From assembly GCA_037157565.1 (NCBI GenBank), contig JAZHRO010000062.1:7316001-7380000 (forward strand): DNA of 64,000 nt, read 5' to 3'. The DNA is from Thalassia testudinum (taxonomy: Eukaryota; Streptophyta; Magnoliopsida; Alismatales; Hydrocharitaceae). Each line of letters opens with the position of its first letter. Position 1 is the stretch's first letter. Made by a program: the position numbers and the translations under genes. Under the pieces are notes generated by a model. That model saw only the letters and a list, made by a program, of their open reading frames with translations. It made no database searches and was not told the origin of the DNA. This document shows, piece by piece, positions 22,650-34,295 of the stretch.

Positions 22650-24076
22650 AAACTAATTTTGAGCTCGTTTCCTGATATATTTTTGAACATGTCCACTGCC
22701 ATTGTTGTCATCTCCGCTATCATCATCATCATCGTTAGCTTCTTCTTCGTCTTTGTCTTCTTCATTTTCAGCTTCTTCATCTTCATCTTCACCTTCATCA
22801 TATGAGATTTCCTCATCATCATCATTATTTTCTTCTTCGTCCTCTTCATCATCATGAAGGATAGGTTCCTCTTCCACCATTGGAGAGGAAATATGAGACG
22901 GGTCTTGAAAATGCTTTTGTCATCTCTCACTGTATTCTTTGGACACTTTTGGTTGAGTACGCTTCCGTTGGTTAGGATGTTGAGTGGAAGAAGCAAAACG
23001 GGAGGACTCAATAGAAAGCGAAGGTTCATGGAACTTGCGTTCCATGTGACGAATACTAAAGTTACGATTGGTAAGATTTTGACCTATATAGTTGAAGGTG
23101 TTAATTACATTGGGGTCGGTTCTAGGCACATGAGATAAATTTACCCAAGGCATTTCAGCTTTGGGATATGGATAGGTCATAGGAACAAATGCTGAGGATG
23201 AGTCAGGAACTTGATGAGAAGAAGATTGAGCATTTGGATCAACTTGATCTTCTTCTTCATCATCACTCGATGATTCCTCTCTAGCAAGCTTTACTCCCAT
23301 GTTCTGGAGTGTGGATCTCTTGAAGTAGACCACTTTTCTAAGCAAAGTAAAGTTAGAGAGATCAATTCTACTCTTGATAAGTATATGAGATACAAGAATA
23401 TCAAGAGGTAGAGTTGAAGCACGGTAATGAGGTCTTAGGAAATGGATGAATACCGTGTTCCAATTAACAGGAAAACTTGTCATAATAGCATAGATTAAGG
23501 GTAAAATATTTACGGGAATTTTATGGAATCCTGAATATTTGGCCCTTAAGTTCCATGCTAGAATTCTGAATAAGACTCTAGCAAATAAGGTCATGTTAGG
23601 TGCAACCATAGCTTTTCCTGACAGTTAGGGAGCAAAAGTGTTTCATAAATTTGTGAAGAAGTGAATTTTTCCTTAAGGGTATTGAAAGCATGGCCATCAT
23701 TTGGACATTGTGTTATGGTAGATAGGAATTTTGGTGTAACTGTTACTTTTTGACCAAAAATATTAGAGTTTAAGACTAGATGACCTCTATTTCCTTGTTT
23801 TTAGAGATTTACAAAAAATAGAGAATTAATGTCAGGATAGACTCCAGGAACATCAGCAAAAAATGACTCATCAAAGAAGTGCATTAGATGTTGTTCAGAT
23901 AGACAAGTAGTGAAATTAAAAAGGTGTAATGAAATGTATTTCCACTCAACAGGCCTACAATGATGAAGCTTAAGGCTCTTATACTAATCAAACTTGGACT
24001 TGGCACCCTCCTTGATGCAAAATTTGTGAAATACATCTTGTGGTGCCCTATCGTTACTTTTGGACTTAGGTGCCAT
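22650..24076 (-). pseudogene. Env-like extra ORF downstream of copia pol
   Basis: Start taken at 24076 (MAPKSKSNDRAPQ). The reading runs about 470 codons to 22650 with stops near 23990 and 23800, a frame change near 23605 and a stop at 22917. The best open block is 22920-23609. The middle is hydrophobic and Leu/Ile-rich (PVNILPLIYAIM, STLPLDILVSHILIK), and the tail (22653-22880) is almost entirely Asp/Glu. An ORF in this position, between RNase H and the 3' LTR, is the mark of Sireviruses, where it is called env-like. Its role is not established, and it resembles the 'putative plant transposon protein' family. Family call is by position and wording, not by search. Confidence 0.65.
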
Positions 24077-24825
24077 CATACAACAAATAGAGTAGGAAAA
24101 ACAATGAGAAAGCAAGAATATTTCCTTTCATGAGTGCATACAAAAACACACAAGCCTGCGTGTACCGATACTGGTCGTGAGTACCGGTACTGGTTAGTTC
24201 TAGTTCCAACCAAAAAATCGAGCGAGTACTGGTATAGATCATGAGTGCCAGTACCTACTGTCAATAGTAGGCTCTGTTGCACCTAGCAAGTACCAGTATC
24301 GATGATGGGTACTAGTACCAGTTGGTACCCAACGAAAAATGTTATGTAGCAGCAGGTAGTGTTTGTGGAAAAAGAAAACAAGGTATAGAACGAACAAGAT
24401 CTACTAAGAGAAGAAGAGAATACCTTGAATCATGAGTAGAGACTTGGAGGAGATGATCCTTCTTTTTGGCTAGGGTTTGGAGGAGCCCTTGAAGAGAATG
24501 TGAATTATGGTTGAAGAGTGCAAAATGAGGCAAGTGTTTGCACTTGTCCTCTTTTACATGGGATGGGTTATGTGCAAGTCACATGACCACTTAAGTGGTT
24601 GAGAAAAATGTAAATGAACTTAGGTATTGAAAAATAATGTAATCAATACCCTAAGTTAAGTAACCATATTATGAACAACACCCTCATATTTCCAGAAACA
24701 TGGAAATATTACAGTATACCCCTTTTTAACAAAAGTGGGTAAATTGCAATTGGGCCCTCAAGGATTTTTATAATTATAAACAAGTTATAAGATAATCAAT
24801 CTTTTAATTTTGAATTTCTTTAATT
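24077..24825 (-). other. Spacer between copia pol and env-like ORF, with palindromes
   Basis: No gene. 24155-24340 holds at least five GTACCGGTAC/GTACTGGTA-type palindromes like those in the LTR. The rest is AT-rich. Confidence 0.65.
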
Positions 24826-27356
24826 ATACAAAGCCCCAATTTTCTTATAAAACAAAATCTCTCTACTGCAAGAGGTTTTGTAAAAATGTCTGCTAATTGG
24901 TTTTATGTATCTATGAATTCTAACTGAAGGACAACTTGAGGCACATTATCACTAAGAAAATGATGTTGAACATCTATGTGCTTCCTACGTGAATGATGTA
25001 CCAGATTTTTAGATAAATTAATTGTGCTTGTACTATCATATAAAATTTTAGATTGTGCAAAAAGTAATCCAAAATCAGATAAAGTTTGTCTCATCCAAAT
25101 GACCAGTGAGCAAGAAAGTGAAGTAGCAATATCTTCTGCTTCGATCGTAGAAAGTGAAACACATGCCTATTTTTTAGAGAACCACAAGACCAGAGATTCT
25201 CCAATAAAATGACAAGTGCTGCTAGTGCTCTTTCGGTCTGTCCGACTCCCTGCATAATCTGCATCACTATAGGATAATAAGTCTAAGGCCTGTGCTTTAG
25301 GATAAAAGAGGCCAAGATCACTTGTGCTATTTAGGTATCTAAATATTCTTTTTATTGTGTCTAAATGAGATTCCTTGGGTTCGGATTGGAATCTCACACA
25401 TAAACATGTAGCAAAAATAATATTAGGTCTAGAGGTTGTAAGGTATAGTAGTGAATCTATCATACCCTGGTATTTCTTTTCATCTACCTTCTTACTAGAT
25501 AAATCTTCACCAAGAGAAGTAGATGGAGCAATTGGAGTCTCTTTACCATTTACATTTTCAAAGTCAAACTTCTTGAGAATTTCAAGAGCATACTTTGTTT
25601 GACTGATGTAGATACCTATATCTAATTGTTGGATTTGGAGACCTAAAAGGAATCTGAGTTCACCCATCATACTCATTTCTAACTCAATCTTCATAGTCTC
25701 ACAAAAATGCTGACATAGGGACTCCTTAGTTGATCCAAATATAATATTGTCGATGCATATTTGAACCAACAGGGTGTCATTTTCTTCTTCCTTTACAAAA
25801 AGAGTTGAATCAACAATTCCAATTCTATATCCGTGTTAGAGAAGGAAGGACCTAAGTCTATTATACCAGGCCCTAGGAGCTTGTTTAAGTCCATATAATG
25901 CCTTATTGAGCTTGATTACATGCTCTGGGTGTGCTGGGTCCTCGAACTCGGGAGGCTGATGAGCATAAACTTCTTCCTTAATGTAGCCATTAAGAAAAGT
26001 GCTTTTGACATCCATTTGAAATAACTTGAAGTCCTTTGCACTTGCAAAGGAAAGTAGCATCAGAATGGACTCCAAGTGAGCAACAGGAGCAAATGTCTCA
26101 TCCAAGTCAATTCCCTCCTATTGGTTATAGCGTTGAGCTACGAGTCTGGCCTTATTCCTGATTACTGAACCAGATTCATCCAATTTATTTCGAAACATCC
26201 ACTTGGTTCCGATAATGGAATTATCCTCAGGAGTAGGTACCAAGTCCCATACATTATTCCTTGTAAATTCGAATAGCTCCTCCTGCATAGCTACAACCCA
26301 AGACTCATCCTTTAATGTCTCATTAACTTTCTTGGGTTCAAGTTGAGAAACAAAGGCATTAAGGACAAAGTCAGTCCTAAAATGAGATTGGATTTTTACA
26401 CCTTGTTCAATATCACCTATAATTTGATCTTGTGGTGTACCCATTCTTTTGGAAGATCATGTATATTTCATCTATCTTCCATCTTTGACACATCGATGAA
26501 GGGGGTATCCTCATCATTAGACTCTAGTTGATTTGGTTCTGGTTTTCCTAAAGTTGTTTCATCAAATGAAACATGTAGGGATTCCTCTACAACAAAAGTC
26601 CTTTCGTTAAAGAATCGATAAGCTTTGCTTCTGGTTGAATAGCCAGTAAAGATGCATTCATCACCTTTAGCATCAAACTTATCAAGTCGATCTCAGGTGT
26701 TGAATAAATAACATCGACTTCCAAACACCCTAAAATATGAAATCTTAGGAGACTTCTCATAATATAGCTCATATGGATTTTTCTTAATAATAGGCCTTAA
26801 AAGAGTTCTATTAGAACATAATAGGTCATATTAACGACTTTAGCCTAGAAATATTTTTGAAGCCCAGACTCCAAGAGCAAAGTTTAGGTGTATTATTGTA
26901 GAGTACAATTCTTGCACTCTACAACACCATTTTGAGATGGTGCCCGAGGGAATGAAAATTCATGGAATATGCCAGAATTGACACAAAAACTTGAAAACTT
27001 TTCATTTTCAAATTCATCCCGATGATCAGTCCTAAGTCTAAGAATTAAAGATAATTTTTCCTTTTTGAAGTCTTCGAGCAAGACTTAGGAAGGAGTCAAA
27101 TGAGTCATCCTTATGTTTCAAAGAGATGACCCAAGTGAACCTTGTGAAGTCATCAACAATAACTAGGCAAAATTTTGATCCATTTAAGCTCTCAAATTGT
27201 GTTGGCCCAAATAGATCAAGGTGTAACAACTCTAAAGGATGTGTAGTTGAAACTAAGTCTTTTGGTTTAGAAGAAGCCTTGTTCTTTTTTTAGAGTTCAC
27301 AAGATTTGTACAATGCATCTTTTCTGTAAGTTAGTTTAGGTAGGCCCCTTACTAAC
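24826..27356 (-). pseudogene. Ty1/copia pol: integrase, RT and RNase H (left half of split element)
   Basis: From high to low coordinate: integrase core with its three acidic sites still readable (HLDLFGPT, DHRDEFEN, QNGVVEC); the RT domain (GTKWMFRNKLDESG, ARLVAQRYNQ, ETFAPVAHLES, FQMDVKSTFLNGYIKEEVY, ALYGLKQAPRAWY); then the RT end and RNase H (LLSYSDADYAGSRTDRKSTS, near the end LADIFTKPL). The RT box YVDD is changed to CIDN. Many stops and frame changes separate the pieces (about 25800, 26110, 26450, 26890, 27240). The order INT-RT-RH is copia. The N-terminal side continues at 61359 after the 34-kb insertion. Confidence 0.92.
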
Positions 27357-28301
27357 TATTGGATTTGTAAGTCGCATTTTTGGATAGGAAAAGCATCGTA
27401 GTATAATTGCAAAATATGACTCAACAAAACATTTTAATTAATGAGACGGTGAGTCCCAGTCTATCTCAGGGAGGCATTTAGAAAAGCGAAATTGATTTTG
27501 ATCTTTTTACTACTTGCTTATAATTGTACGTTGGTTTCAAGCCTACGAATGTAAGTCTCGCCGGTCGCGTTGTTGACCCTAACTAGGTGTGTATGTGTGT
27601 CAAGTAAACAATGAATGTGAATGTATGTGTACCGGTACGCATCATTCAAACTTCGCAATGGCTATTAATAGAAAAAGTGTCAATCACAAGGTCTTTATGT
27701 ATTCAGGAACCAACATCTTGTTGCAATGTAAAGGGTAATTAAATCAGGCAACTCATGATCATAATAGAGATAGATAAAATGATGATTTCATTCCTTCAAA
27801 AATGTTGTCATTACAATCAATTGTTGAGGAAAGCTTGTACATGAATGATTAAAGCGAGAATTCTAGCTAGCAGAAAATGGATGCATGTGTGTATCTATAG
27901 ATGATTACTCATGCATCCATTTTCTGCTAGCTAGAATTCTCGCTTTAATCATTCTTGTACAAGCTTTCCTCAATAATTGATTGTAATGACAACATTTGTG
28001 AAGGAATGAAATCATCATTTTATCTATGCATCCTTCAGGTAGAGGATGACTACACTACTAAGTAGGAATTTAATGTGGAGAGTAAATACGAAGAACTTAT
28101 CTACGAGAACTCTGGGTAGTGGTGGTGGTCTCCAATGGCCTGTGGAGCTTGAGGTGGTAGGAAGGAGAAAGAGGGATGGCCATTGGTGGGTGGGTTGGCC
28201 TCTTGAGATTTGGTGGAGAGCTTGTCTAGCCTTGGACGTGGAGGTGGGAGTGGTATGGTGATGGAGCTCATGTCTTGCCTTGGACGTGGATGGAAGTGTG
28301 G
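27357..28301 (-). repeat. 3' LTR of element 1, distal part
   Basis: Matches 59069-59890 of the 5' LTR with roughly 12-14% differences in the first 150 bp (hand count). It carries a private 117-bp inverted duplication (27771-28026) and a small duplication of the CTTGGACGTGGA segment near 28225-28295. It is interrupted at about 28302 by LTR X. Roughly 0.9 kb of LTR present in the 5' copy is missing here. Confidence 0.85.
27771..28026. repeat. Snap-back inverted duplication in one LTR
   Basis: Two 117-nt arms (27771-27887 and 27910-28026) are reverse complements with about three mismatches, around a 22-nt spacer. The 5' LTR of the same element has only one arm (about 59482-59600). It could form a long hairpin. 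Confidence 0.9.
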
Positions 28302-28963
28302 TGTTGTATGAAAATTCATCGCAAAAAGATTTGACTTTTGAAAACCCATCGTCGCAGTGTAATTTGCTAGAAAATTCGACCAATCAAATAATTTTTACTG
28401 AAACTTAAAAGGAGTCCCAGGTCGAACATAAGGGGGTTACGACAATTCGAAATCCACAATTATATTTTTTGTAATTTTTGTTTAAAGATGAGATAATCAC
28501 AATGATTCAATTTTATTTGCAATATAAACACTAAAAATAAAGAGAAAGAGAGAGAAAAAGAGAAATAACTTTTATAATCAAAATAATGTTATTACAACTA
28601 CAACTAGAATGCAAGAAATCTAATCTAGAAAGAGATAAAGAGAAGGAGGAGAGAAGTTATCCTCCTTGATGGCTGCTTGGAGGACGAGCCAGACGAACGT
28701 CGCCTAGAAGAAGGAGAGAGAAGATAGACGATGGAGAATGGATTGGGAAGAACTAGGGGTGAGGCAGGGCATCATCGTCGTGGGATGCACTTCCAGAATG
28801 GGGGCGAGAAGACGACCATGGGTGCTCCACGAACGCGGTGAGAAGTGGACAAAATTTTAATTTTTACTCTAGAGGAGCATCCTAAGTTTAGGACAAGATT
28901 CTTTAGAGCATTGGAGAGGTTGAGAGATGATGGAAGGGATGAGAAGAATGTGGGGTCGTAGGG

Positions 28964-29062
28964 CCTTTTTATAGGTGTAGAGGTTGGGGGAAAAACTGTC
29001 TTTTAAAACTTAAAAGATTAAATGCATCATCCTTTAGTGATGGATATAAACATCACTAAAGG
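28964..29062 (-). promoter_or_regulatory. TATA box and perfect hairpin of LTR X (minus copy)
   Basis: Minus strand CTATAAAAAGG at 28964-28973. Upstream, 12-bp perfect arms CCTTTAGTGATG (29031-29042) and CATCACTAAAGG (29051-29062) flank GATATAAA. The plus X copy has the same hairpin with partly different arms. Confidence 0.75.
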
Positions 29063-29128
29063 CTAAATGTGGGTATAGATCCATGCATGCCCCTACCTCC
29101 CTGCCTTCAGTTGCTTCAACACTCCCCC

Positions 29129-31880
29129 TGTTAACGCGACGAGATCGATGTTTAGAAGTGTCGCGTTGCAGTAAAGTCGAAATCGCTTTGAAAATAAATA
29201 TAATTTTATTACTCGAAAAAGTTCTGAGGTCGAACATAGGGAGCAAATGAAATTCACACACATCTCGACAATTAATGTAATTTGAACACAAAATATTACA
29301 CAAAAACTAATTAGGAATGTAGAGCATATGAGCATATGAAGAGTAAAAAGAGTTTTAGACAAAATAATGGTGATTTGAATCACCAATTATATGTCTAATA
29401 CATAGAATAGTTACTCAAATGTATTAAAGGAGGGAATATGAATTCAGATGTCTGATTTTGCAATTAGACATCTTAAATGACTTTTGCTACAGTCCCTTTC
29501 TTCTTTTCTTCTTCTCTTTCTCTTTCTCTGATTTCTCTGATTCTTCCTTTATCTTCTTATTCTTCTGCCTTCAGCCTTGTAATCCTCTTCTTCTTCTTTT
29601 TCTTCCTTAGTCTTTCTTCTTCTCTAACCTTGTTGCCTATGACCTTACTTCTTCTTCTTCCTTAGGCTTTCTTCTCCTTTGACCCTTCTGCCTTTTGAAT
29701 CTAGCTAAGTGTTGGAGCAATCTTCTCAGAGCAAAAACCCCCGTTCCCCCGCGCAACTCTCCTCTCTCTTTCTCTTTTTCTATTTGAGTCTCGCTTTCCT
29801 AGAGCCACAGTCAGTCGGGTAATTGGACCCAGCGCATACCTGGGTCCAGGCTCACCAGTGTGTGGTGATGAGTGAGGAGTGTAGGTCAGGCAGGTAGTCG
29901 GGTTGACTAAATCCACAGGGGCAATGTCGCAGGTGAGTTCGAGTGAAGGGGGAGGAGGACCTCACCCTCAATGTTTAGAGGCAAACAGCCCCATTCACTT
30001 ATTCAATTTATGCACATGAAAGCGCCTCTTCATTTCCGAGGTGGGACTAAATGCCCCACCTTCCTTCTGCTCACATAGCAGCAGGGTGCTTGGCCAAATT
30101 GGCGAGGCTGCAGCTGTTGAAACCTTTGCTTGAGGGCTTGGACACCTGCACGCCTCAAGTCCACACAACCTGGAGCTATTCTCTGGGCGTAGCAAGACCT
30201 GGAGCAACTTGAAGCTTGCTTGAAGCTCGGCAGCAATGGTGGCTCTGACCTGCTACCTAAAATCAAGAACAGGGGCCTTATGGCCATGTCAGAATGCTCA
30301 GCAAGGTCGCCGTGGCACGGTAAATGTAACGGTGGTTGTGGCGTGGAGCGAGGGTGGCTGTGGTGGCTGAACGGCGATGGGAACAGTCGATGAGAGTGGG
30401 TCTGTTTGGGGAGGTGTTTGGGTGGATGATGGAGGGAATGGAGTGAGGGGAAATGAGTGGGAAGGTGCATTGGAGGTTGTAGGGTGGTCAGTGAGGTGGA
30501 TGGAGGTGTGTAGCGATGGGAGCACCTCGCTAGAGGAGTCGCCAGAGGTGGAGATGACGATGTTTAGTAGCGTTGGTGGTCGGTTTTGAGAAATAAAGAG
30601 AGGGGGAGAAAGTATGAGATAGAGGGGACCTAATTATCTACTTTAAGGGACGAAAGAGGGAAGGGATCCCATGCCTGTGTGGTTGCCGGGCGTGGGGAAG
30701 ATGAACCTTCGTAGGAGAGGCGACGGCGAAGACGGGGCAGGAACGACGTCAGCTGGTATTGCACGACGTGGAGGACGATGGTGAAGGTGAATCTACCACT
30801 AGTATTGTGGTTGGACGACAAAAAAGCTAGGAAGAGATTGCTGGAGCTTGCGGAGAGTTGTGGCTAGAGGGGGGAGAGGAATATGGAGGATTTCGGCCCA
30901 ATTTCAAGCTGAGGAGAATGGTTGGATCTGGGGTTTCTTAAATAGGTCTTCAGAGAGGATTTTGTGCTTGGAAGCCAAGCTTCCAAGCAAGGAAGGCTCA
31001 CCGGAGAAGGAAGCTTTCACGAGACCCAAATCTCTCATGCGTTTGCATGATAGATTGGGAAAGAATCAAGGCTCATCAATGGGTTTATATTGTAGAGGAT
31101 TAATTGATGAATCTCCCTTCCAATTTTGGAAGGGATTCATCAATCAATCAGGGAGAAAATCCCAGTTGAAGATCGTTGGAGTAGGTTTCCTTGACGATAA
31201 TGGCGGAGGGACCTACTTGTGAAGATGAAGAAGAAGATAGGGGGCTAAATGCAAGGGTTTTTGAAAGTTAGGGGTAGAAATGTAATCAGACAGGACCTTT
31301 TTGCAAACTAGGTCAAGACAAGTTCTCCTTAGGTCCAAATTTTGGTACAAACCTAATTTGGAGCTAAGGAATCCAATGGTGAAGTTGGATTTTGGTTTTG
31401 ACCACGTTTGACTAGGTAATTTATGCAAAAACCCAAGTTAGGGTAAATATCTCTTTTAGACTCCATTTTAGGTCAAGATGGGTTCTGATGATCAATTTGA
31501 AGGTACTAAACCCTAGAGAATATTTTTCTATGATTTTTAGAGGGTTTAAGTGAATTTTATCCTGACCAGAACCTTGGTTAATTAAGTGAGTCTATTTTTA
31601 GGATTTCAAAAGTCATTTAATTCCCAGAACATACATAAACCTTTTCTGTTTGACCTAACCCATTTATTATCTTATTAAGACCATTTGACCTTTGTTCAAC
31701 CCTTGAGAAAACTAGTGGTTGTACTATATTGGTAAAATTGCAATTTTAACCCTAGTTTCTTGTAATTCTCTCAGAATGGTTATGCAATGAATTATGACCT
31801 TCAGTTGGTTATGTAGGAGCATTTATGGACTCAATTAGGTCAAAATGAGCTAGTTATGGGTCATGATGGTGTTCCCATCA
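29129..31880 (-). repeat. Solo LTR of family Y inside LTR X
   Basis: 2.75 kb, minus orientation: starts TGATGG-GAACA-CCATCA at 31880, ends CGCGTTAACA at 29129. It matches copies A, 2 and 3 through CATAACTAGC, the CCTAATTTGGG block, the leader and CTCCCTATGTTCGACCTCAG. CCCCC occurs at both edges (29124-29128 and 31882-31886, one base offset), a likely target duplication. Open frames such as 30030-30470 and 30848-31222 are LTR sequence. Confidence 0.88.
30938..31143 (-). promoter_or_regulatory. Hairpins and TATA-like box in solo LTR Y
   Basis: A TATTTAAG-like box lies at 30938-30945 (minus). Upstream are a hairpin with 10-bp arms (30966-30990) and a long one with arms 31104-31123 and 31126-31143 (18 paired bases, 2-nt bulge, 2-nt loop) that includes the CCCTTCCAA/TTGGAAGGG stem seen in copy 3. 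Confidence 0.7.
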
Positions 31881-32108
31881 ACCCCCACATTCAGGCAACC
31901 TCAGCAATCGGACAGCTTAGGATGCATCCGCACTCGCCCTTCATCGCGCGCCCACGCGTGTGATCACGCATGCAGCGGTGTGTCATCAAGCGTGTGCACG
32001 TTTGCGCTCATCCAAGTTGCCATGTAGTGCCTGCATCCACCGTCCGCTCATGATCCAACAGCGCTATTTCATACTCGCCCGGCCGCGCCTTCAATTTAAG
32101 TCACATGG

Positions 32109-32160
32109 GGGCTCGACCCCGCGACCTCTGTCTCACCCATGGACGCGAGACCTTTGGCTA
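32109..32160 (-). other. tRNA-like A box and B box in the minus X copy
   Basis: Minus strand TAGCCAAAGG (32160-32151) and GGGTCGAGCCC (32119-32109), matching 19755-19807 of the plus copy. The B box is closer to the pol III consensus here. Confidence 0.5.
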
Positions 32161-32721
32161 AGTTGCCCTTTGAGGTGTGTTTTGAATTTAATGCACACAC
32201 TCCCTCAGCCAATGGATCTCGATCCAACGGTTGAGATCACATCTTCATCAAGCCTTTAACGGTGGAGCGGAGGTCTTGGGCTGACATTGGGCAGCTAGGA
32301 TGGTGCCACATGGCACCATCTTGGCTCTCCATCTTCTCTTGCTTGTAAGTGGTGCCATGGATGTCGAATTGGATCGATTTTCACGCTATTGGGCTACGAT
32401 CATCGGTCTAAACCCATTGATTGCACAACAAAAATGCACCTACAATTGTGCCATCTTGTGCTATTTCCTAGCATTGCCAGTGCATATTAGGTAGACATAG
32501 TCGCATTTGTAAAAATACATGCATGCATGCATTTATTTGAGAGGGGAGGAGACTGAATAAAATGACCTTGTAATTAACAAATTCTTTATGTGCTACCTCG
32601 CAAAATTTCCATCTCTATTTTTATTTTTATTTGATTTCTTCTCTGCGGCTGCAATGCATGGCAACCTCTTCCTCGCACCATGTCTTGCTCAGCTTGCCCT
32701 GCACAGCCACTCCCTGCAGCC

Positions 32722-32780
32722 GCATGCACAGCCATGCACAGCCAGGGCATGGGTGTGCATGCTTTCTTCCTCTTTAAAAG
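32722..32780 (+). promoter_or_regulatory. Hairpin and TATA-like box in LTR Z
   Basis: 15-bp arms with one mismatch at 32722-32736 and 32748-32762 (GCATGCACAGCCATG / CATGGGTGTGCATGC), 11-nt loop, ending about 10 bp before TTTAAAAG (32773-32780). Confidence 0.65.
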
Positions 32781-33647
32781 AGCACAGCTTCTTCTTTGCA
32801 AGGAGAACCTGGTCCAACACCAAAAACCAACACAACACCTTCTCTAGGCCATCTCCTCCCCTCTCCCCTCCATACGCAGCCTCTCCTCCTTCTGAGGAGC
32901 TACTCTGCGGGCAGGAGCCACTCACAGTGGTGCACAACAACCACTGTGAGTCCCACCACCGCCCAGCTCATCAAAGAGCCGGTGGGCATGGTGGTTCTCT
33001 CTTTGTTTTGACGTTTAGCCACTTCCTCCATTGTGTCAGGCTTCAAGGTTTGAAGCTTTGTGGCAACAGCAGCGCAGCCCTCCAGTGCACGCCTGCAGGC
33101 TGCCCTTACCTCCAGCCCGTGCCTGCAGACCGCCCTTGCCTCCTGCTTCTTCGCGCCCGCACCCGCCTCTCCGCACAAGCCAGCAGCCGGTGCAGCTTCT
33201 CCGCGCATGCGCCAGCTGCTCCACACCGCCCACACTCACGGAACCGCTGGCACCCGATCGTGCGAGCCGAGCGGCACTGTAGCCACTGTTCATGCTAGTT
33301 AGCGAAACACTGTGGCTACAGTGAGATGACCGGTAAGTTTCTTACTTAATCGGTCACCCAGTGCGCCGCTACCGGCCCCAGCCTACGCTCGCGTCTCTCC
33401 CTGCCCCTGCTCCAGCGCCTGTGTCCGCGTCTCTCTCCACTCCTGCACCCGTCTGCATGCGCCCGCATCTTTGTGCGCCCATACCCGCCTCTTCGCGCAG
33501 CGCGGTGCGCTGCGGTTCTCTCCCCCACGCCTGCTCCCCCTTGCATGCGTGCACGTCTTCGCGTGCCTACACGCCTGCGCGTGCTCGTGGCAACAGACGT
33601 CGGGCACTAGACTCGGACGACTTAACTCTCTAGCCTTCTTCACAGCA

Positions 33648-34295
33648 GGTGCTCTCTCTCTCTCTCGCTCTCTCTCACAACACTCTCTCACTCTCTCTGC
33701 AGACACACACACACATACTCTCTCTCTCTCGCACACACACACTCTCACTTATACACTACTATATACTTATATATATATACATATATATATTTATATCTAT
33801 ATATAGTTATATGCATATATATATATACATATATCTATACATATATTAGTACTTATATAGCTAAGTATTAGTATACATACATACATATATATATATCTAT
33901 ATACTTATATATATATATATATATACACATATATTTACATATATACATATATTTATATATGTACAAATATAAATATAAATATAAATATATCTATATATAT
34001 ATATTATTACCTATATAACTAAGTATAAGTATAGATACATATATAGATATATATACATATATATACACATATATTTATACATAGATATATATACACAAAT
34101 AATCATACATATATACATACATCTATATAAATGCATATACATATACATATATATATATCTATACATATATTTACATATCTATATATATATACATATATAG
34201 CTACATTTACACTTATATAATTATAACCATATCTACCTATATACATATAGATATATATTTACATATATACATACATATATATATATTTTCATATC
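33648..34295 (+). repeat. TC, AC and TA microsatellite tract in LTR Z
   Basis: A run of TC repeats passes into AC repeats and then about 550 bp of TATATACA-type repeats. Element 2 LTRs have the mirror-image tract at the same relative position, so the tract is part of the LTR family. Confidence 0.9.

Noticed and set aside
22653..22880. Stand-alone Asp/Glu-rich small gene
   Set aside because: Same frame as the env-like ORF and separated from it by a single stop, so treated as its C-terminus.
30030..31222. Frames at 30030-30470 and 30848-31222
   Set aside because: Part of solo LTR Y; no match to the same region of the other Y copies in coding terms.
32588..33298. 236-codon open frame in LTR Z, with overlapping frames on both strands
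   Set aside because: It lies wholly inside a solo LTR and is broken in both LTRs of element 2; high GC makes long frames likely by chance.
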